DNA from: Baylisascaris procyonis
Taxonomy: Eukaryota > Nematoda > Chromadorea > Rhabditida > Ascarididae
DNA length: 64,000 bases
Reading direction: 5' to 3'
NCBI GenBank assembly: GCA_037389465.1
Contig: JAZARR010000164.1
Span: forward strand, 3,486,501-3,550,500
The notes under the pieces are model-generated. The model ran no database searches and was not told the DNA's origin. It was given only the letters and a program-made list of their open reading frames with translations. Shown piece after piece: positions 12,423 to 26,600 of the stretch (its first letter is position 1; the number at the start of each line of letters is the position of its first letter). The position numbers and the translations under genes were made by a program.

Positions 12423-13147
12423 GTTGAAGATTACGCAATTATGATTTAGGACACCTTTTTGCATGCAATGTTGCAGAACGATTCACTAGCAAATCCAAAC
12501 GAGCACAGTTGACCCTTGGGCAGTGGAGTGGGTCAAGGCACCGGCATCCTCGTATCCTTCCTTTGCGGTGCAATCACACACCTCCATACACCCTACAAAC
12601 TTAACTATTGATGCTGTGCTGGTGACCACAATTATTGCCAACAATCGACTAACGCATACTTTATGTTGATTTATAACATATTCTATTACTTGTAACGAAT
12701 TGAGCTAAAGAAAAGATGTTATGAAAAAATGAGAACGTTGATAAAATGTGAAGTTGACGTCCTATATTAACGAAATGAATTGATTTAATGCTGTATCTTT
12801 GCTTTTGTTGATATTTCTTTTGCTTAGAAATAGTACCGATTAGCGTTTATTTATATGTTTTTTGATAAATTATAACCTATTATAATCGACTTTTATGTAT
12901 TTTAAGGTAGGAAATGGAATTCAGTAGCATTTGCATATGTTTTATTCATTTATGCGATATCCAAACTTTCATATGTTCAGGTGAGATACGTCACTCTTCA
13001 AGTTGTCACCAATCTTCTAAATTTTTCCAGTATATTTTTTCAAATTATGTATTGGACTCACGCAATCCAAACTTCCGTTTTTCAAGGATCGGCTGTATTT
13101 TTTAGGGTAAAAGAAAGAGACGGTAAGCTGGGCAGAAGAAGGAGGAA

Positions 13148-13169
13148 GGGTGAGGGTTGGGGGAGGGGG
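13148..13169 (+). repeat. Putative G-quadruplex upstream of RPB3
   Basis: Four G tracts of 3, 3, 5 and 5 bases with loops TGA, TT and A fit the standard quadruplex pattern. The element is in a purine-rich stretch 2.2 kb before the RPB3 start. Confidence 0.65.
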
Positions 13170-15399
13170 CGGAGGAGAGCGAAAGAGAGGATGTATTTCA
13201 TCCACGCAACATTTCAATATATCCCTATGGATGTAAATAAAAAGAGAATGGTAGCATGCCAAAATATTAAGTGATATACTGCATCGATTTTATCGAATCA
13301 GCAATCTGCATCTTATAAATGAGGCCTCATCGTAACGTTCTCTCTATAAGAAGACAAGAGCACTACAAGTGGGGAAGTTGTTGAATTCCGAGATTGTTGG
13401 TGCGTCAATGTCTCACTTTGGCAATTCGATTTATTCTCATGCTTCCTCTATTTCAATTTTTGCGACGTGATATCACCTTATTACTCTATTCTTATCCTTA
13501 CGCCAACTTAAACTCTCGTCATCGTTTTGCTTAGTGGCCCGTTATGAAGTCTTTACCTTCGATATGTGTTTTCCTATTTCATGCGAACATATCTCTACTT
13601 CTTATGCGTTACAACATCTATCTCTTTCAAATGCAGATTTATGACTGTGTGGCTTAAGTGTCTATTTATCGCCCATCCGGTTTGAGCTGCATCTTTTTGC
13701 ATTCTATTTAAGGGAGTGCTTGTCGTAATATATGCGCTAATGTAATAAATTTGTTGGCTTTACAATATTTTAATAAATGCATACATTACATTTTGAGAGT
13801 GCGATTTGTTTCCGTTGAGAGTTGATTGAGCGATAATTGAAACGCAAAAAATTTGCTCCCGATTTATGGTGAACCAACACGGTCGCATATAATCAAATCT
13901 GTGACGATACTATTGGTGGCCGTTGCGGTCATCAGTTAAAACAAATTACTTGACGGCAGAACATTTGCTTTGAAGTTGTTTTTTTCCCTACATGAAGGAA
14001 GCAACCCTTGCTGGTTTGCTTTGCTGCATTTATCGATATCGGTTGACATTGACAGGAATTGAAATTTAGTGAATATTGAAACAAAATTTAAACATGAAGT
14101 GAATATTATTGGTATTTCATTACCATTTGTTGGCAACCCACAAAGCTTTATTAGCAGATAAGCGGAATGCGAAAGGGGCACACATGACAACTCATCATCT
14201 ACGCTGCCCCAGTTGGTTTCTCTTGCATTTATGCAAGAATATCGAACATAGCGTCGACTTGTGTGGTCGAGTTCATGCTGTGTGGATGGTGTAGATCGGA
14301 GACGGGTACGTTGTGTTTGAAAGCAAAAAGTGGAGCGCCTTAAGTAGCAAAGGTAACCATTTGAAGACATTAAGATCAGCAGCAGCCGTGATTTCCGTTT
14401 CTGCTGTTGAAGATTTCGATAAGTTTATGCATATTTCAAATTTAGGGGCTCTGGATAGTCAACTGCTTGAGTACTGCTGAGTTACAACTTTTACGAATCT
14501 ACGAGTATGTGGGTGAGGAACTATCGAAGTAATAAATAAGCTTGGGCAACATTTTATAAAGAGGACCAAAGTAAGATAAAGGGACACGCTGTATCACAAC
14601 CTCCGAGAATATTATTGCTCCTTCCAGGAGGGGATTTCGACAATTGTTCGTCGAGCGATTCTAACATTTACAGTAATTTACAAATATTTCGCAAATGACG
14701 ATCAATCGATTCTCAAAACGATTATATGCTTTGGCACGTTCCCATTAAATATCCTCGTGAAAAAGAGCATTTCTTTTCGAAACATTTTCTACCGATGTGA
14801 TCATTTAGTTTGTATGATCTTTTGTAATATAATACCCGTATTTTATTCATACTTCCTATATATAATGTTCTCTATGTTTGTTATTCACCTATAAACTCAA
14901 CATAATATATTCATATGTTAATTTATTTCAATGTTATCTAGATTGTAGATTAAAGTCACTAAACGATTTTCGCGGCATTATTAAATGTACTGATATCAAC
15001 GGATTGTTGGGTTCCGTTCATGAAGCATGGACACCCGCCATCGTTGTCCTCGATATGTTTTATATGCCCCATTAGACTTGAAATTTTGCAGATGATTTTT
15101 CATTCTAAGGCAACTGAATAAAAGATCGCATAGTTCTATCATAAGTTTAGGTGTTTCGGTGATCCACTACATGAATCCCTAACGTGAAGTGGATTCACTT
15201 CATGTTGTGCTGCTTTTCCAACAAATAATGTTTATGCAAACTTGATGATAGTTTCAAGTGTCATTGGCAGAGGCGAATCGATTAGATTTGCTAAGATGCT
15301 CGATTAACCAATTGTTGTGGGAATTGTTTGCCCGAAATGCCCCTGCGTGGCGCATATGTCGGAGCGTTTGTCACTTGTTCACTTACTATTCAAGCAAAG

Positions 15400-18300
15400 A
15401 TGCCTTATGCAAATCAACCCCGTGTGACGATTTCGATGTTGAATGATGAGATGGTGAAATTCGTTTTGGAGGATACCGACTTGAGCGTTGCGAATTCATT
15501 GCGAAGAATATTCATCGCCGAAGTACCAACAATGGGTAAACGCTTCGATTTTATTGAATTTTATTTCATATCTTATTGTTGGCCACTCGTAATTTTTATT
15601 TAATTCTCACTGAAGAGAGCAGCTGAAATTCATGAAAGGCTGTGGTATAGATGCGATCATCCACGGTTTTGTTTCATGCTGAAACCCTTGTGGGATTGGC
15701 TGTAATGATATAATGATATAAAAGAACTGATCCGGTGTATTGTGGTTTTCGTATTAGTGAGAGAGTGATCTTGTTCCTGACAATACTGTTCGGGTAATAA
15801 TACGGGCATAAAAGAGCTATTCTTGACGTACTCCTCGTGCCATCATCAGAACCCTATCTTCATAGTAATGGGATAAATTAGCAAAACGTCTTTTTTCTGT
15901 ATGCACCGTTGCATGTTGGATGTTCCTCAACAATAGTGTCTGCATATCATTACTGACAGATGACTGCATCATAGTGAGGTGTAAATGGTTGGCCGGCTTC
16001 TTCATGTTTGGCTGTGTGAAAAAAAAAAAAAAAAACAGGAAATACACATAATTAGTGGCTTTTAACACGAGTGGAATTCGCAACCGAAACGAATACAAAT
16101 GAAGCGATAATGAATTCAATTTCGCAGACCTATTTGCTGATGATGAAGAAAACAATTGCACCGATCCGATAAATAGTGCAAGAGTCGTTCTTTTTTATTG
16201 GAATGTGCAATTTAATTGCGTGCGAATCGGTAGATGCTGTTATTGCTGCTAGAGCTTGTCTTTTTTGCAGTTGATGATAAACTGTCCTTTCAATACTTAG
16301 CGAGTGGAAAAGAAATATCCATAGTTTATTGAAAGCTAATTGAGTTTTACAAGGGAAATAATTTTCTCGCTTTTCATTTCTCAAATTATTTGTGCACTGT
16401 CAAAGTAACCAACGTGATTGGTTTTATATCGTAAAGTTGGAAGATTCTCCCTTGCATATGAGGTGATATTTACAGGTGAGGGATACCTAAGGGCAGTGAG
16501 ATTGCTAAATTTATTCTTAGATAGGAACCAAGATTGTTAATGCATCCTTATTTCGAACAAATTGTTGTGTTATGTTATTACAGCAATTGATTGGGTTCAA
16601 ATCGAGGCGAATACGAGTGTTCTGCACGATGAATTTATTGCACATCGGATGGGTCTTGTTCCACTCACTTCAAACAATGTTGTCGACAAATTTCAGTATT
16701 CTCGGGTATAACCATATTCATATTATCGGCTTTATTTATTGCTTTCATCTTATTTTGATCTCATCCATTGTTTTCCTTTGCACTCCATCCTATTGATTCA
16801 ATCCCGTTATCTATATACTTAAAAAAAAATATCACTGTAGCCCTTTTATTGCAACTAACACCATTTTCTTATAAGTGCCATTTAGAGTTCAGTTTAAAAA
16901 GACAGGCATTTCACAGTTTATATGACGGAAAATATAGCGTGCTTGGTTTTTATCAGTAAAAAATGTTCCGTGCTGGCTTCTGCCAACGATAATTGATAAG
17001 TAGATTTCGCTGATACAGTAGGGCGGTGACTGACTTTACGAGGGGGGGCGGGTGCATACGCGTATTGGGGACTAAGGAATAGGGAAGAGGGAGGGACTCA
17101 GCTGATGGTCAGACAAAGCAAGAAGCGGTGCATATTTGTAGGCGGTACCATTCATCACATTTTCTCCCACCTGATGCGCGCCTCACCACAGTTACTTTCA
17201 TCGCTTCACAGGGATTACCCGTGGCTTCTGTAATTTAAAATTGCAGTGGCAATAACTTATACTCTGTAATTGCTGAAAGCTGCTTCCTTGAATCATCGGA
17301 CTTCTCTAATTTTCAGCAGTTTGGCTAACTGAAGACTCCCTCCGTCCCCTTTTCCTCCCTCCCGATTCCGCATCGCTGCCCATTTTCGTCCACTCCTTTC
17401 GTTACCAATACATAATGGGTATGATTGTAGGATTGTCAATGCAATGATTTCTGCACCGAATGCGCAGTAGAGATGCGCCTTAGCGTGCGTTGGGATGACG
17501 AAGGCACGCGATCGGTCACGACCGCCGATCTGGAGTCGAGTAATGCGGCCGTAGTTCCAGCTTGTGGACGACATCTGCAAGGCAGGAATGCCGAGGACGG
17601 CACATCTGAGGATATTCTTATTGTTAAGCTGAGGAGGGGTCAAGAGATACGTATGAAGTGCTATGCGAAGAAGGTTACGCTCGACTCTTTTTAACGATAA
17701 AAGTTTATCTTTGTGACTGCGATGTTTAATCGACATGTTTGACGGTGTTACGTTATGACAGCCTGCTTTTCTGTGAGTTCTTTTGAAGCCTAAACAATAT
17801 ATCCTCAAGCGTTCTTCAACACTTATTAGGCACCAAGTTCAAGACCTAAGTAATTACTATGAAGAAAGCCAGAATGGGCTTTGATTCCTGGTTCGCAGAA
17901 AATATTAGCAACTACATCTTTCATGCGGTTCATGAGTAAAGATCGCTGTTCCTAACAGTTATGGCGGTGTTACATCAGCGTCTTTAATTATGTGATTCGA
18001 GATGTAGGAATGGTACTATGTGTCCAACTATTTCAAATATCAATCAGCGAGGGTACTTTGTGAAATAAATGTGCAAATATTGTTGAGCAGGATGAGGATT
18101 GTTTAAGCTGAGGGATCCACATTTTATATAGGTAGTGGAGATGGGAGAATGAAACAGGCGCTTGATATTCTAACATTACTTTTTGCATATCGATGAAAAG
18201 CGCATTGTTCGGTTGGAGTACTGTTTTATTGGTTGATGTGTGTTAATGGCATAATCGGATATCTGAATGATTCACAATGTTCTTTTATGAACTGCAATCG

Positions 18301-19378
18301 GAATTAGGTGGGAGAAGGGCACAGATACAACAATGAGAAATTTATCTCATTTTCAGGGATTTGGAAAAGAGCACGCAAAATGGAATCCAACATGTGGTGT
18401 TGCATTCGAATATGATCCAGATAATGCACTGCGGCATACGGTATTAGCCAAGCCCGAGGAATGGCCCAAGAGTGAATACTCGCAGTTGGAGGAAGATGAG
18501 TATGAGGCACCTTACGATCCAATGGCTAAACCGAATAAATTCTGGTTTACAGTAGAATCTAGTGGTGCACTTAAGGTAGATTTTTATTTCGTTTTTCGAT
18601 TGAAATACATATTAGGCATATTCCTCTTTCCTTTCCTTTCTTTTTTAAATTAATTATGCTTTGTCTGAAGAAGATCGATGTTTGAGTAACTGAGTGTGTG
18701 ATATAGCTGCTGCGCTTAAAAGATACAAGTTTGATCTCAGCTTCACTGAGCAGCTCAGAAATGCCGATTTCTCATATTGTGATGTAGAGCTGTTGTTGCG
18801 ATCGCTAATAAATGGTGGAGTTGTGAAAATAGATTCAATAAAGAAGTGAGGCAGTGAATTGGTTTCGTACTTTATATTAAAGTTCTGATCTCACTTATAG
18901 GTATGTGCTGTGTGTTTCATCACACTTCATATTCCCTCTCTCTTCCTACCTCTCCCTCCCTCCATCATTTTTTATTTATGTTTACAGTGAGGATTGTTTG
19001 GAGGTGGTTTAGCACTAGCATGCTGACCTTTCTAGCACTTAATTCATCATGCCTTCAGTGGTTTGTAATGAACTCTTCGCGTTATTGGCGACCTTGCACG
19101 TGAACTGCATGTGTATGTTTGAAGATGTTTTCGAGGGGAACGCTTGAGAAACTTATTGCCCATATGCTAAAGCATCAGGCTGTTAATATAAAAATTCAGA
19201 GTTCAGATCTGCTCGGCAAAAATACCTTCACGCGTCTTACAATTACCACAAAATCTCCTTATTTTTTCAGGCCGAAAATATTGTGCTAAGTGGAATCAAT
19301 GTGTTGAAGAAGAAGCTGGGTGATCTACAGAATCAGCTTCAAAGGGAACTTTTGCAACATCCCCAGGGATATCACTGA
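15400..19378 (+). CDS. rpb-3: RNA polymerase II subunit RPB3
   Basis: Core alpha-like subunit of RNA polymerase II that pairs with RPB11 to nucleate assembly of the nuclear enzyme. Exons: 15400-15535, 16584-16705, 17431-17673, 18357-18575, 19271-19378. The joined protein is 275 aa, the same length as human POLR2C. It opens [20 protein letters not shown], followed by the alpha-like [12 protein letters not shown] block and [18 protein letters not shown]. The zinc loop cysteines C88, C90, C94 and C97 are all present ([11 protein letters not shown]). Later blocks are [47 protein letters not shown] and a C-terminal amphipathic helix ([14 protein letters not shown]). All introns are GT-AG in phase. 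An acceptor-like TTCAAG ends at 15394, five bases before the ATG. The adjacent downstream gene is PRP4, 1.3 kb away. Antisense frames over exon 3 are shadows. Confidence 0.97.
16019..16036. repeat. Poly(A) run
   Basis: Eighteen consecutive A residues inside RPB3 intron 1. No retroposed sequence or target-site duplication is recognisable beside it. Confidence 0.8.
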
Positions 19379-20642
19379 TTTTGATGTTATGAGGTGACCA
19401 CTGGTCACTCTTGTTATCGTTGTTATTAAGTGTTGAAGAATCGATTTGCCGCCGTGTATATTTTATTGTGGATCTCAAAGAGTAAACATGTTTCGCCTTC
19501 ATTCAACGCTGTTTATGTATCGCAAAAGGTCTTCTGAACCTCGCATGAGTGGTACTTCCAAAAATATTTGATATGCCTGTGGACTTATTGAAGTGCTAAT
19601 TGGATGTTTCAATTTATAAAGACTGCAGAAGCAGTTTTTTGTACAAAATCCCATTATTAGGGAAAATCTACAACGAAGTGGCCACTCCGTAGAAGTATTA
19701 CCAAATTATTCATATAGTTGGCTTGCGTGAAGAATTATTTACGTTGTCATCAGGTGGTATATGCTTTTCTAGTTTAAAATAATTGTGTAGTGAACGATTG
19801 TGAAGATGGGCGGTTTTTTTTTTTAAAATATTGACGGAAGGAGGGGTGATATTGGTTCCCTCACTGTGACGAGTGGTTATCGAAATATTGCTTTTCGGAT
19901 GTGCGTGCTGTGCATCGTGGTTCACACCGCAGGTATATGGGTCCTTTGTTGATTTACAAACCAATACTCTCGTTTCTTAGAAAAGGGATCGGTTGTTAGT
20001 TTAATGTTTGTATCATTTATATTACCACACGACAACTTTTGAGCGTATTTTGCGGTTCATGAAATTGCACATTTCTGTGTTTGCAAAGAACGGCATTTTC
20101 AAGAATTTCGTATAGTCGTTTTCTACTTTTATATTGGAACTGATTTAGCTGAACGCAGGAAGCGTCGATGGAAAACGATCCGCGAATAAACGATTCTTAG
20201 TGGTTAAGTTTTGTAGCAAGCACGTCGGATGATCTATGCAGTTCAGATTCACTGAAATAGTTGCTTTTGGATTGTCTGGTGTAGCATTGTTGGTTCCATA
20301 GACACGGTGTCTGCATATGAGCTCTGCATCCAGAAACGCTGCTTAGCTGTGGCTCTCGGGTTGTATGGGGATGGAAATGGCCATTCTTGCGCTTTTTTTT
20401 TTTAAATCACAGATGCTTCATATGTAGTCGGCTGTTCAGCGAACAGATCAAACTGTTCGCTTCGAAGGGTCGTTTTGAAGGCATCATAGAAGGAGAGAGG
20501 TTACAGTTCTTTAATTTTTAATCGGCCTAAATGGAACGCTGATTGGCGTTATTCACAAGTGTCCGATTCGAGTGTGGTCGTTGTTAATGTGGTTTCATTA
20601 AGAGACTCGTTGTTGTTGGGTTCTTAAAGGCATCCATTTCAG
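19379..20642. other. Intergenic region, RPB3 to PRP4
   Basis: About 1.26 kb with no gene. It carries the RPB3 3'-UTR and ends in CATTTCAG, an acceptor-like site 23 bp upstream of the PRP4 ATG. No clear AATAAA lies near the RPB3 stop. It is too long for a typical 100-400 bp nematode operon spacer, though SL trans-splicing of PRP4 remains possible. Confidence 0.5.
20635..20642 (+). promoter_or_regulatory. Acceptor-like site upstream of PRP4 (possible trans-splice site)
   Basis: CATTTCAG ends at 20642, 23 bp before the ATG at 20666. The position is typical of a nematode spliced-leader acceptor; a cis 5'-UTR intron is the alternative. Confidence 0.4.
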
Positions 20643-20665
20643 GTTGTTTTTTAAATTACACCGAA

Positions 20666-23600
20666 ATGGGGGAGCCATCTATTCCAAACGCAAATCACAA
20701 GCCTCACTTTGGAAGTCTGGCAAATGAGGAAGCCGTTCAGAAAATTGTAAGTGCTGTTTTCCAAAAAATTTCCTTAAAGACATCTATTCGAAGACAAATA
20801 TCATCTTTTCATCTTTCAGAGCGGATCCAGGTCACATCCCTAATTCTCTTGACGAATACACTCCAACACTTCGGCAGCATTTCTCATAAATCACTTATTA
20901 CATTTTCAGCTAATAATACGATCACTGGCTATCATTCCATATTTTCCAGACTGTATTACTATAATCTTAACTTCCTCGAGCAGTGCCTAATATTCATTGA
21001 CGAACTCATCAGTTATCCATCATTTGCGGTTGCAAGTGCCAACAAATTGAATAGTGATAGACAAGGATCGTAGGAAATCATCGAAAGTTTGTAAGAGCAT
21101 ATTTGCGTTGACTGCATCCACTGAACTTTTATGCGCTCGTATTTGGAGAGGAGAAATGATTCGAAATTTGTTGTGCTGCATTCAAAGTCCCACTCCCCCC
21201 CCCTCACAAACCTTCCCGGCCCCGCCTTGTCGTTCGGGTATCGAAAACTGATGTCTGGTGTCTAATAGCTGCACTTGTCAAGTTACATAAAATGTTAAGG
21301 ATATTTTAAACCTGGGATTCCGCCAGGAGCCAAGTGAACTTTTACATTTTCTCCTTTGGTAGGCCAGTAGATTTCCCTTCTGATCACCACTACCAAGTTT
21401 ACCTGTTCACGTTTTGTTATGGATGTTTCTGAGCGTAATCGGCGTCAAAGATTGTTTGGATAAGCGCAATCTGAGTAATAAACGAACGATGGAAAGGTTA
21501 CCTTATTGAACTCCATAGACACGAACGTCTTGATGGTCAGTGGGAAAACGTTTTGACGTCGCGGACCGGCTTCGGTTACCGAATGAATGAACACATTGGC
21601 CTTGTAAAGTGAGATGAAGGCTGTTGTTTATCCTCTCAAAATCATCGCAGTAATTCGTATGTTGGCTGAAAGTGGTGTGTGAAGTTGATGCGTTCTATTG
21701 CTGGTCACCACCATGTGTTCACTGAAGCATATCTCCTTCCATTTGTTTCGTAGTTCGAGGGGTCATTTGGTTTGGTTGTCCATTCCCTACTCGTCCTTCG
21801 AGATGTCCTGACAAACAGACAGACTCCGCTAACTAAAGGAGTTCTGTTTCCTGTGAGTAGATTCACCATCGTAACATTTCTATAGAAGGAAGGTGAAAAA
21901 CAAGAACCGGATAAAAAAGAGGAGCACATGGAGCTGGATTCGATCGATAACCCGATGGAGAGGGAGGTAATGGCCGAGTTCGAACGTCGCAGACGTGCCA
22001 GGACGCTCACGCTGCCAACCGATGATGGACATGTGAAACTGTTGCTCAGAAAACTCAATGAACCGATATGTAAGCCTTCTTTTTAATAATTGAAATATTT
22101 TTCTGCTTCTTCTGATTGTTTGAGTTCTCTATTTTCTAATTTATTTCGCCTGTTTGGTTGTAATGTGCGAATTTCGATTTCATTCAGGACATAAGTGGTA
22201 CTCATATTCAAGAGAAGGGGGCAAAGAACATTCAAGAAACGAGTTTAATTTTCACTTGCAAATAACTCCTGTTTAGCTAATGGTTATGCAGTTATGCACC
22301 AATGACCAGCATGAGTTTTTGTCATGGGCGTTGCATCGACCAAGCGAATAAATAAAGACGTTTATATTCCTTTGTTATCTTTATTTTCATGCCTTGCTTT
22401 GATTATACGATATGCATGATGGCGAATTTAAGGTTTGTTCGGCGAGGACAAGCTGGATCGTAAGGAACGTCTTCGAACGATTCTCTCAACAATGCCTGAG
22501 GATGAGGTGACCCGTATTTTGCATAGTCCGGATGAGGCGGAACAGGTTCAGCAGCGAGACACATCCACCTGGTATCACAAGGGTCCTGCTGCACTTAGGG
22601 ACGCCCGTGTGGAGATTGCAGATTTCTCGTTGAAAAGAGCACAGCAAAGGCTTGCCAAGGTAATGGTAGTGTTATTTGCCCATGAGGCGTTCTTCAAGGC
22701 CCTCTCAAGGAATAACGTACCGTTTTATAAGTTAACACTCGCAGATTCCTTTATCTGCTCTCTCATCCCCAAACGTTGCTTTATGAAGATCGTAAATATA
22801 ACTGTGTTTTATGGTTTAGTAGATGCGCTTTTTGAAACTCTTCAGGCAGATAGTTAAGTAGAGTACGATACGAAATTATACTGTGTAGAGAATTTCCTCT
22901 CGAATTGTTCCTAAGAGCTGTTTTAGTTTTCCGTTATACCTTTAATAGTTGAGATTTAAGGCATTTTTTACAGTGCTTGCTCGATAGCGGTTGCCTATAT
23001 TCGTTTGATTACGGTGTGTTGCAATAGTAAGAGATTTAGCCCTTCCCTGTAGCCATTATGTCCTTTTGGTAAAACATCTGAAGACTGCAGAACGTTTAGA
23101 CAATGGGGACAGCCTGGCGTAATGGTTTTGATAGGCGAATGATTATAGAGTGCCTTGTAGTCATTAATACTGTTTAATGTCATCGGCGAAGATTAAGCAC
23201 ATATATATTCCATAGCTATGCATGTTTCAAAGGAGTCATTTTTGTGGGGAAGTTTCGTTTACTTGTTTACTTCCGATTCATTTTTTCTTCATTGTTGCTT
23301 CGTGTCTGTACATGTGGAAGATATCTTTACGATGACGTCAACAGAATTTAAAAAAGTTTTTCAGTTTTAAATGGGTTTCGATTGAGAATCCTTCCTTCTC
23401 GAAAGTCATTTCAACTTGCATTTATAAAATTAGTTACATTGTGCTAGATATTAACGCTCTGTAGAGTGCTCTATCCTATCATTGTCGCACTTACAAAAAG
23501 ATACGTCCGCGATATCACAAAACAGGAGTTCTATAAATTAGAAACAAACAAACGAAGCAACATTTAGAGGGACTCCACGTTTAACGATCTCAAATCTCAT

Positions 23601-26600
23601 CTCTGATTTCATTAGGTTTTGTGCACCGCATAATCTTAATATTTTTTGTGAACAGTTAATGATATGCTCTAAAATAATTATTTCTTTCTGCACCGGTCGA
23701 CTTTTGTTTAGTCGATCTCTTCTTCATTTTTTACATAGATGGGCTTATTCCACTCTTCCCAATGTTCCAATCTGGTTGACGTCAGGTTGCAGTGAGAGAG
23801 TGGATCTAGTGGAGCCGAGGCTGTATGGCGAGGAGATTTTAGTGGTCATAAAGTGCAGCTCGAGCTCAGATTTTGACCTCAAATCCCAGCTGGAATTCGG
23901 TCTGCTTCTTGTTTTCTTCAGAATTTTGGTGTCGAAAGATAAATTTTCTTTCCTTCCATCTCCAAAACTTTATTCCAGCCGAACTGCGACCCCAGCCCCT
24001 AGTGGGGTGAAAGATCACCACTTCCCCTCCCCCCCAACCCCCACACCCCACCTCCCACCCCCGACCGATTCTTGCAATTGCGGAGCGATGATGCCTTCTG
24101 TCTGTGGGAAGTTCATGTATGCTCAGCTTACGCGTTCTCACTGGCAGTAATGGGCTGCGACATGGTTTTCATCCCATCTTTTTTCTTGTGATTCTTGCTT
24201 TAAAAAAAGTCTAAAACTATGTTCTGAGGCAGTGTCCTATCCAGTCATCAATATTTACTTTAAGTCTGGCTGCCATCACTCTGTCATTGCACTTGTGTGC
24301 ATGTTGTTGTCCTATAGATGACGCACACTGTGGAAACATCTGTAGCTTGATTGCTTGATCAGCGTTGTTGCCTTCTAATTGCAGACATTATCTCAGCATA
24401 TTTTGGGGCTCTAGAACCCGGCAACACCAACTTGTAGCGTGCTTGCGACATTCACAGCATTATGACTTGAATGAAGTTGTTTTTATATAGGCGCGGGAGG
24501 ACGCATCCGGTGCAGCTCATCAGACGGCGGTGGCTGTTCAAGAAATGCATCGTTGGGTGGCATCACTCTCGGTTTATGGATCTCAAGTAGCTGATCTCAG
24601 ACCAGTCTCATATTGTGAGTTTTCGCCCGACTCGCAGCATCTCATCACTTCTGGATGGTAGATCTTATTGTTTGTTTCTTTATCTAGTGTTTTAAAATTA
24701 TAGTGATGTGTGAATGTGTGAAAGCATGAACTTGCATTCTGAACTCAAGTGATTTGCGGTTAAGATATTTAAGAACCAAAATCGCTTACTGAATGTCTAC
24801 AAAGTTTCATTTCGATCCCGCAATCCATGAGATCCATTTCGATCCATTTTTTGATACACTGCAGTCCTCCATGATTAACAACCAACAAAATCAGAAAACA
24901 GGTTGTAATGGAATTGCTAGTGGAAGATTTTTATATGTTGCAGAGATGTGCTTACTCTTCAAAAAGTTCTGAAAACAGCAGTAGAAATGCATATTTTTCA
25001 AAATGAAATGCCGCGCTAAGCGCATTCCAGCTTTCCTGATCGAATTTACGCCCTAATTAATCAGAGAGCATTAAACTAGACGTATAAATTTTTCGATGTG
25101 TTGACGACTCGAAAAGGAGTCTAATTCAACAATCTTCGTTCTCATACCCTACCTTCTAATTTTGAGGGATTGAAATGTTCCGAGCTGTCAGATCACTGGC
25201 ACATAGATCGGGGCTCCTAAAATATTATGAATTATACGGGTGACATTCCACCTAATCAGATGACGTACCGACAGTATGGATAGGGAACGTTCAGTGCTGA
25301 TTTACCCAGCATGGCTGACACACGTGTCAAATTCAGTTTTTCTTCTCATAAATAGGCTATACTAACGTTTATGCAAATGTGGCAGTTTTATTCCGTTGAG
25401 ATAAATGACTCTTAAATTTGGTTGCATAATTCCTATAATTAACGTCAAATGAAAGCAAACATTTGCTTCGCTAGCTTAATGCTTCAAAATTTACTAATGC
25501 AGTGTCCACTAGATAATAAAACTACTTCACATCACAGAATGAAATATCACAAATTCAGGTCCGGTGAGTGTAGCATTTGGTCAGTGCCAAGCTGCGAGCG
25601 TGAACGAAAATACGTGGGTCATTCGAGTCAAGCCGGTTGTGCGCGTTTTCATCCTGGTGCTTACATTTCGCAGGAGCCACATGCGCTCAATGCTGCCAGC
25701 TGTGCGCATGACGGTACGGTGAAGTTGTGGAGCCTCGAGAGCAATGAGCCACTCTCAGAGCTTGAGCAGCACCCACAGCGAGTGGCCAGGGTCGCGTTCC
25801 ATCCGTCTGGTAGATTCCTCGCAACATGTTGGTATGTCTAATTTTATCTTTTAAACGTATGACTCTGTTATGCTGCAGGACATTAGAGAGTAGTGTTCTG
25901 AAGTAGTACTGTTTTGAAGGTTGCTTTATCCTTCTTCTTTATCCTCTTTTCTATCACAATTACTACTTCCTGTCTTAGCCAAGTCGTTTCTCTTCGAAGA
26001 GACCAATTTCTGCCAGGAGAAGTTCCCAGCCTTCGGCAGAGCTGCTTTGCGGCAGACTCCGCTTCCTCAAGGCCGGATCGCTCCTTTTTTCCTCCTCCCC
26101 ATCCCTTTCTGGTATATTGCTCTCAGATATTCCCTCGGGGTATTCTCGTCATCGATGTCTTCCCGCATTAAAATCTGGGCTTCATGGATGAAAATCGTCT
26201 TTCCACACCATGCTGTTAGGACTTGAGAAAGAAAAGTAATTTCCATCATTTTTATTAATGTCTAAAAAAGTTCATCTTTTGGAACATGTCAAGTGAAAAG
26301 TGAATGGAAAAATCGATTCTTCCTCCCTATTGGCCCTGTCCATTTATACTGCTGCTAAATTCCTGACATTAAAATTCGGCGAAAAAAGGGTAATATTTTT
26401 TTGTTGTTTTGTATTACACTGCAGCCATCAAGGCTCTCGCTAAATTTTGTTGTCTTTTTGCATTTATGTCATCTTTTAGCAAAATTTGTCGATATTTTAC
26501 AAGCACTTCCGACAATTTGGTCATGTCTAAATTTATGGAATCTCCTTTGCAAAAAGGATTTGACGCCGTTAAGCGTTGATCTAATGATGTAGCAGGTAGT

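Larger units (their letters stand above)
11954..15394. other. Intergenic region, RING-WWE gene to RPB3
   Basis: About 3.4 kb without a supportable gene. It contains the RING-WWE 3'-UTR with an AATAAA plus hairpin (12389-12422), a G-rich tract (13148-13169) and otherwise AT-rich sequence. The longest frame (144 codons, minus strand, 13936-14370) has no recognisable content. Confidence 0.5.

Noticed and set aside
17293..17808. 171-codon minus-strand frame across RPB3 exon 3
   Set aside because: Antisense shadow of a firmly identified exon; no recognisable domain and no splice logic of its own.
23659..24150. 163-codon frame in PRP4 intron 3
   Set aside because: Composition is driven by CT-rich and C-rich tracts; no domain, and PRP4 is continuous without it.
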